Shown here: positions 60,186 through 64,000 of the stretch, one piece after another
Position numbering within the stretch: the stretch's first letter is position 1
Layout of the letters: every line of letters starts with the position of its first letter
DNA from: Kitasatospora sp044457565
GTDB taxonomy: Bacteria; Actinomycetota; Actinomycetes; Streptomycetales; Streptomycetaceae
Assembly (NCBI RefSeq): GCF_044457565.1
Contig: NZ_JBITGZ010000025.1
Span: 42,038 to 106,037 of the forward strand
DNA length: 64,000 bases
Direction: 5' to 3'
Translations under genes and position numbers: made by a program
The notes under the pieces: generated by a model
Databases searched by the model: none
Told to the model about the DNA's origin: nothing
The model's input: only the letters and a program-made list of their open reading frames with translations

Positions 60186-63100
60186 GTGCAGGGACGTTTC
60201 AAAAGGGGTAGCGGCGCCGCGGGTGACCCGGAGTCGCGAGAGCCCGCAGTAGCCCCCCTCCAGGCGGCGGCCTCCGGTGGCCCGGGTGACCGGACGGCCG
60301 GAAGGCCCGCCGATCCGGACAAGCCGGACACCGCCCGCGGAGAGGGAGGCGAGCCGACCGAGGACAAGTCCAACCGGTCCAGGCTCCGCAAGACCCTGAT
60401 CCGCCGCCGGGCGACCGGCATCAGCAGGTTCGCCATGCGCAACTGGCGCATCCGGACCCGCCTCATCGCGCTGCTCGCGCTCCCCGTACTGGTCGCGCTC
60501 GCCCTCGGTGGCCTGCGCATCCAGACGTCGCTCGAGTCCTCGCAGCAGCTCGCCCAGATGGCCAACCTGTCCGACCTGGCGAAGAAGGCGACCAACCTCG
60601 CCGACTCGCTGCAGACCGAACGGGACATCAGCGCCGGTCCGCTGACCAAGGGCCTCCAGAGCGACGACGACGTCGCGGCCGCGCAGAAGACCACGGACGA
60701 CCTGAGCCGTACCTTCACCGCCTCCGCCGACAAGTTCGAGAACCTGGAGCTCGCCGGTGGAAAGGCGCTGCTGCTCCAGGTCCGCAAGGACCTGAACCTG
60801 ATCGCCGACGCCCGCCGCGACGCGTACAACAACACGGAGAACATCCAGGCGACGGTCACCGCCTACGACGTGATCATCAGGGACCTCCTGGGCATCACCC
60901 AGGACATCGCCCTCGCGTCCAACAACTCCGACCTGGTCCGCTCCACCCGCGCCCTGCAGCAGTTCTCGCTGGCCAAGGACGTCACCTCGCAGCAGCGTGC
61001 GCTGATCAGCGCCGCGCTCGCCAACAAGGCCGGCCCCAACCTCAGCCTGAGCGACGAGTCCTTCGGTATCCGTCTGCGGGCCACGTACGACAACGCCATC
61101 GGCAACTTCAACGCGATCTACACCTCGCACGACCTCGACAACCTCCGGGGTCAGCTGAGCTACAACGACGTGATCGCCGACGCGGACCGCTACTCGCGCT
61201 CGATCCTCCAGCAGAGCGGTATCCGCCAGACCGACATCCGCACCTACAAGGGCTGGTACGACCAGGCCACCACGAAGATCACCGCGGAGCGCCGGATCGA
61301 GAGCCGGCTGATCGAGGAGCTCGACGGCAAGGCCCAGGAGCTCCAGTCGGCCGCCGACACCGAGGCCCTGATCACCGGTGGCGCCGTCGCCCTGGTGCTG
61401 CTCGTCGCCGTCGCGGGAGCCGCCCTGATCGCCCGCGCGATGGTGCGCTCGCTGACCCGTCTGCAGACCGCGGCCGAGGACGTCGCCGAGCGGCGGCTGC
61501 CCGAACTGGTCAAGACCCTCTCCGAGAGCGACCCGCACGACGTCGACGTCACCGTCGCACCCGTCGGCGTCGACTCGACGGACGAGATCGGCCATGTGGC
61601 GCACGCGTTCGACATGGTGCACAGCGAGGCCGTCCGCCTCGCCGCCGAGCAGGCACTGCTGCGAGGCAACATCAACGCGATGTTCACCAACCTCTCGCGC
61701 CGCAGCCAGGGCCTCATCCAGCGCCAGCTGTCGCTGATCTCCGAGCTGGAGAGCCGCGAGGCGGACCCGGACCAGCTGGCCAGCCTCTTCAAGCTGGACC
61801 ACCTCGCGACCCGTATGCGCCGTAACGGCGAAAACCTGCTCGTCCTCGCCGGTGAGGACCCGGGCCGCCGCTGGACCCGCCCCGTCCCGCTGGTCGACGT
61901 GCTGCGCGCCGCCGCCTCCGAGGTGGAGCAGTACGAGCGCATCGAGCTGGCCGCCGTGCCGTCGGCCGAGGTCGCCGGCCGCGTCGTCAACGACCTCGTC
62001 CACCTGCTCGCCGAGCTGCTGGAGAACGCCACCTCGTTCTCCAGCCCGCAGACCCGCGTCCGGGTCACCGGTCACGCCCTGCCGGACGGCCGGGTGCTGA
62101 TCGAGATCCACGACACCGGTATCGGTCTGAGCCCCGACGACCTCGCCGACATCAACGAGCGGCTGGCCAACCCGCCGGTCGTGGACGTCTCCGTCTCCCG
62201 CCGCATGGGTCTGTTCGTGGTCGGCCGCCTGTCCCTGCGACACGGCATCCGCATCCAGCTGCGCCCCAGCGACTCCGGTGGCACCACCGCGCTGGTCATG
62301 CTCCCGGTGGACGTCACCAACTCCTCCGACCGGCGAGGCGCCCGCCCCGGCGGCGCCGCCGCCAAGCAGCAGCGCAGCGCGGCCCCGACGCCGCGCCAGC
62401 AGCGCCAGATGCCCGGCACCGGACCGGCCGCCGCGCTCCCCCAGGGCCCCTCGGGCGGTGCCCCGACCGGCCGGCCGCAGCTCGGCCAGGGCGGCCCCGG
62501 CCCGCAGGGCGGACGCCCCGGCGGCGCCCCCGGGCTGCCGACCCGCCAGGCCGGCCAGTCGCTGCGCCAGAACCCGCCGCAGGGCGGCCCGCAGGGGCCC
62601 AACCAGCAGCGCCCGAACCAGCAGCGTCCGCAGGCTCCCCAGCAGGGCCAGCAGCCGCAGGGCGCGCCCGCCGGCCGCACCGGCGGCGGCCTGCCCCGCC
62701 GTGGCCAGAACCCCGGCCAGCCGCAGGGCCCGGGCCTGCCGCCGGGCGCCCAGCGTCCCGGCCAGGAACGCCGGCGCCCCGGGGCCGAAAACCTGGACGG
62801 GCCGGGCTCGCGGACGGCCGAGCAGCCGCAGCCCGGCTGGGCCGACCAGGCCGCCCGCGGTGAGCGGCCCGGCAAGCAGCAGGGTGGCCGCCCCGGCGCC
62901 CGTCCGCAGGACGGTCCCGGCCGCCGTCAGCCGAACCCCGGTCAGGGTCCCGAGGCCGGCCGCCGGCCGGGCCAGGGTGGCCAGGGTGGCCCGCAGGGCG
63001 GTCAGGGCATGCCGCAGCGTCCGCTGCCGCAGCGCCAGCAGGCCCCGCAGGCTCAGCCGGCCCAGCAGCCCGCTCCGGTCGAGCCGGCGGTGGAGACCAC

Positions 63101-63908
63101 CGCGCAGTTCGCCCGCCCGCGCTTCGAGGCCAGCGAGATCGACCCGCGTGACCCGCTGGGTCTCGGCCTGGTGGAGCCCGTCCTGCCGAGCGTGCCGAAC
63201 CCGGCCCGTCCGGAGCCGGTGCGCCAGGAGCCCGTCCGCCAGGAGCCGATGGCACTGCCGACCGGCCCGTCCGACGGCGCGCAGATCCCCGGCGGTGCGC
63301 CCGCCGCGGCCGGCTGGCAGCCCCAGCCCGGCGACCCGCAGGGCCTCGCGGCCGGCTACCGGCCGCAGCGTCCCGGCACCACCGCGCCCGGCTTCGACGA
63401 GCAGGCCCCCCAGGGCCGGCCGCAGCAGATGCCGCACCAGCAGCAGGGCCAGCAGCACTCCCAGGCCCAGCAGGCCCAGGCGCAGGCCCAGCAGGCCGCC
63501 GGTGAGGCGCCGTGGCGTCCGTCCGCGAACGACGAGCGCTGGCGCCGGGCCGAGCAGGTCCGCGAGCCCTCGACGAGCGGGCTGACCACCTCGGGCCTGC
63601 CGCGCCGGACCCCGCAGGCCAACCTGGTCTCCGGCACCGCCGAGGCGGCGCCGCTGACCGGTCCGCAGGTCTCACGTGCCCCCGAGGAGGTGCGCGGCCG
63701 GCTCACCAACCTGCGGCGCGGAATCCAGCAGGGCCGTCGGGCCGGAGTCGAGCAGACCGCCGGGCAGGGCATGCCAGTGGTCAACCAGGGTGGCTTCGCC
63801 CATGGTGCTCAGCAGGGCGGATTCGATAGTTTCGGGGTCCAGGGGGACGGTAACGGGGCCGGCCGCAACGGCGGCCCAGGCAACGGCGCAGAGCATCAGG
63901 AGCGTTGA
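60186..63908 (+). CDS. cvnA1: Conservon sensor histidine kinase-like protein CvnA
   Basis: A protein of 1240 aa starting at GTG 60186. The order is a Pro/Gly-rich N-terminus, then TM1 (about residues 93-115, LIALLALPVLVALALGGL), a NIT-like sensor (about 120-395), TM2 (about 398-425) and HAMP-like helices. A degenerate dimerisation segment with LDHLATRMRRNGENLLVL follows, then a HATPase domain (about 600-710) with ELLENATSF, DTGIGLSPDDL and GLFVVGRLSLRHGIRIQL. The last 500 residues are Pro/Gly/Gln/Arg-rich and unstructured. It begins the conservon (cvnABCD), a Streptomyces signalling unit that resembles eukaryotic G-protein-coupled receptor systems. Called cvnA1 because the neighbours match the S. 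coelicolor locus as I recall it. Confidence 0.9.
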   Translation: MQGRFKRGSGAAGDPESREPAVAPLQAAASGGPGDRTAGRPADPDKPDTARGEGGEPTEDKSNRSRLRKTLIRRRATGISRFAMRNWRIRTRLIALLALPVLVALALGGLRIQTSLESSQQLAQMANLSDLAKKATNLADSLQTERDISAGPLTKGLQSDDDVAAAQKTTDDLSRTFTASADKFENLELAGGKALLLQVRKDLNLIADARRDAYNNTENIQATVTAYDVIIRDLLGITQDIALASNNSDLVRSTRALQQFSLAKDVTSQQRALISAALANKAGPNLSLSDESFGIRLRATYDNAIGNFNAIYTSHDLDNLRGQLSYNDVIADADRYSRSILQQSGIRQTDIRTYKGWYDQATTKITAERRIESRLIEELDGKAQELQSAADTEALITGGAVALVLLVAVAGAALIARAMVRSLTRLQTAAEDVAERRLPELVKTLSESDPHDVDVTVAPVGVDSTDEIGHVAHAFDMVHSEAVRLAAEQALLRGNINAMFTNLSRRSQGLIQRQLSLISELESREADPDQLASLFKLDHLATRMRRNGENLLVLAGEDPGRRWTRPVPLVDVLRAAASEVEQYERIELAAVPSAEVAGRVVNDLVHLLAELLENATSFSSPQTRVRVTGHALPDGRVLIEIHDTGIGLSPDDLADINERLANPPVVDVSVSRRMGLFVVGRLSLRHGIRIQLRPSDSGGTTALVMLPVDVTNSSDRRGARPGGAAAKQQRSAAPTPRQQRQMPGTGPAAALPQGPSGGAPTGRPQLGQGGPGPQGGRPGGAPGLPTRQAGQSLRQNPPQGGPQGPNQQRPNQQRPQAPQQGQQPQGAPAGRTGGGLPRRGQNPGQPQGPGLPPGAQRPGQERRRPGAENLDGPGSRTAEQPQPGWADQAARGERPGKQQGGRPGARPQDGPGRRQPNPGQGPEAGRRPGQGGQGGPQGGQGMPQRPLPQRQQAPQAQPAQQPAPVEPAVETTAQFARPRFEASEIDPRDPLGLGLVEPVLPSVPNPARPEPVRQEPVRQEPMALPTGPSDGAQIPGGAPAAAGWQPQPGDPQGLAAGYRPQRPGTTAPGFDEQAPQGRPQQMPHQQQGQQHSQAQQAQAQAQQAAGEAPWRPSANDERWRRAEQVREPSTSGLTTSGLPRRTPQANLVSGTAEAAPLTGPQVSRAPEEVRGRLTNLRRGIQQGRRAGVEQTAGQGMPVVNQGGFAHGAQQGGFDSFGVQGDGNGAGRNGGPGNGAEHQER

Positions 63909-63918
63909 GTTGAGTCAG

Positions 63919-64000
63919 ATGAGCCAGGCCGCACAGAACCTGAACTGGCTGATCACCAATTTCGTGGACAACACCCCCGGGGTGTCCCACACAGTGGTGG
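63919..64000 (+). CDS. cvnB1: Conservon protein CvnB, roadblock/LC7 type (cut by window end)
   Basis: The first 27 codons, starting ATG 63919 (SQAAQNLNWLITNFVDNTPGVSHTVV), match the start of CvnB, a roadblock/LC7-like protein that is thought to work with the CvnD GTPase. The gene starts 10 nt after the cvnA stop. The rest lies outside the window. Confidence 0.8.
   Translation, partial: MSQAAQNLNWLITNFVDNTPGVSHTVV

Noticed and set aside
60141..63458. A 1105-codon open frame opposite cvnA
   Set aside because: It is the shadow of cvnA's Pro/Gln-rich coding region and lacks a start context or family features.

Overview
This is a very GC-rich, gene-dense actinomycete chromosome segment, almost certainly from Streptomyces or a close relative such as Kitasatospora. 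The evidence is the codon bias, the many GTG starts, and the markers nsdA, ndgR, a lysine-tailed HU (HupS type) and a cvn conservon next to gltX and a Gln/Glu tRNA cluster. From memory, the order cvnA - gltX - ndgR/leuCD - hupS - gpsA/ddl - thiL - rpmB - recG - coaD - rnc - smc - ftsY - nsdA - amtB/glnK/glnD - ffh follows the conserved core of Streptomyces chromosomes. Most of the window is therefore housekeeping, with a few accessory insertions.

Layout. 0.2-4.7 kb: a SprT-like putative metalloprotease, a eukaryote/archaeal-type prolyl-tRNA synthetase, a divergent methyltransferase and a GNAT acetyltransferase. 5.0-6.6 kb: ffh. 6.7-9.9 kb: a four-gene plus-strand accessory island (SseB-like, WXG100-like, a 580-residue toxin-like protein, and a small downstream ORF that could be immunity). 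It lies between ffh and glnD and is the best candidate for an undescribed system. 9.9-14.2 kb: the nitrogen operon amtB-glnK-glnD, with a well-formed GlnR box upstream of amtB. 14.5-23.3 kb: nsdA, a small prim-pol-like protein, ftsY, smc and a small coiled-coil protein. 23.8-30.4 kb: acylphosphatase, a CAP-domain membrane protein, a decayed Uma2 gene, an HxlR regulator with a divergent MFS exporter, a TPM-domain membrane protein and a DMT-type membrane protein.

30.4-41.2 kb: the mutM-rnc-rpmF-YceD operon, a DivIVA-like protein, rsmD-coaD, recG, a DAK2/FakA-like protein and rpmB. 41.3-49.8 kb: thiD, pfkA, thiL, a stand-alone Lrp ligand-binding domain, a DUF3515 protein, plsC-gpsA-ddl, cofC and a small OB-fold-like protein. 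49.8-52.7 kb: two small overlapping ORFs divergent from a GntR/HutC regulator with a repeated operator between them, then HU and a small conserved protein. 52.8-56.5 kb: leuC-leuD, divergent ndgR, and the tRNA cluster Gln-Glu-Glu-Glu-Gln. 56.8-59.1 kb: gltX and an FAH-family hydrolase. 59.4-64.0 kb: a small protein with a duplicated motif, then the start of the conservon (cvnA complete, cvnB cut by the window end).

How the genes fit together. AmtB, GlnK and GlnD form the ammonium uptake and PII-modification module. Ffh and FtsY are the two SRP GTPases. GltX sits next to the tRNAs it must charge; the family usually glutamylates both tRNA-Glu and tRNA-Gln in bacteria without GlnRS. RpmF with YceD, rnc and mutM, and rsmD with coaD, are standard bacterial operons. 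Many gene junctions carry long GC-rich hairpins without strong U-tracts, typical of streptomycete terminators. Starts were chosen from Shine-Dalgarno spacing and recalled family lengths. No database search was possible, so family names rest on recognised motifs.
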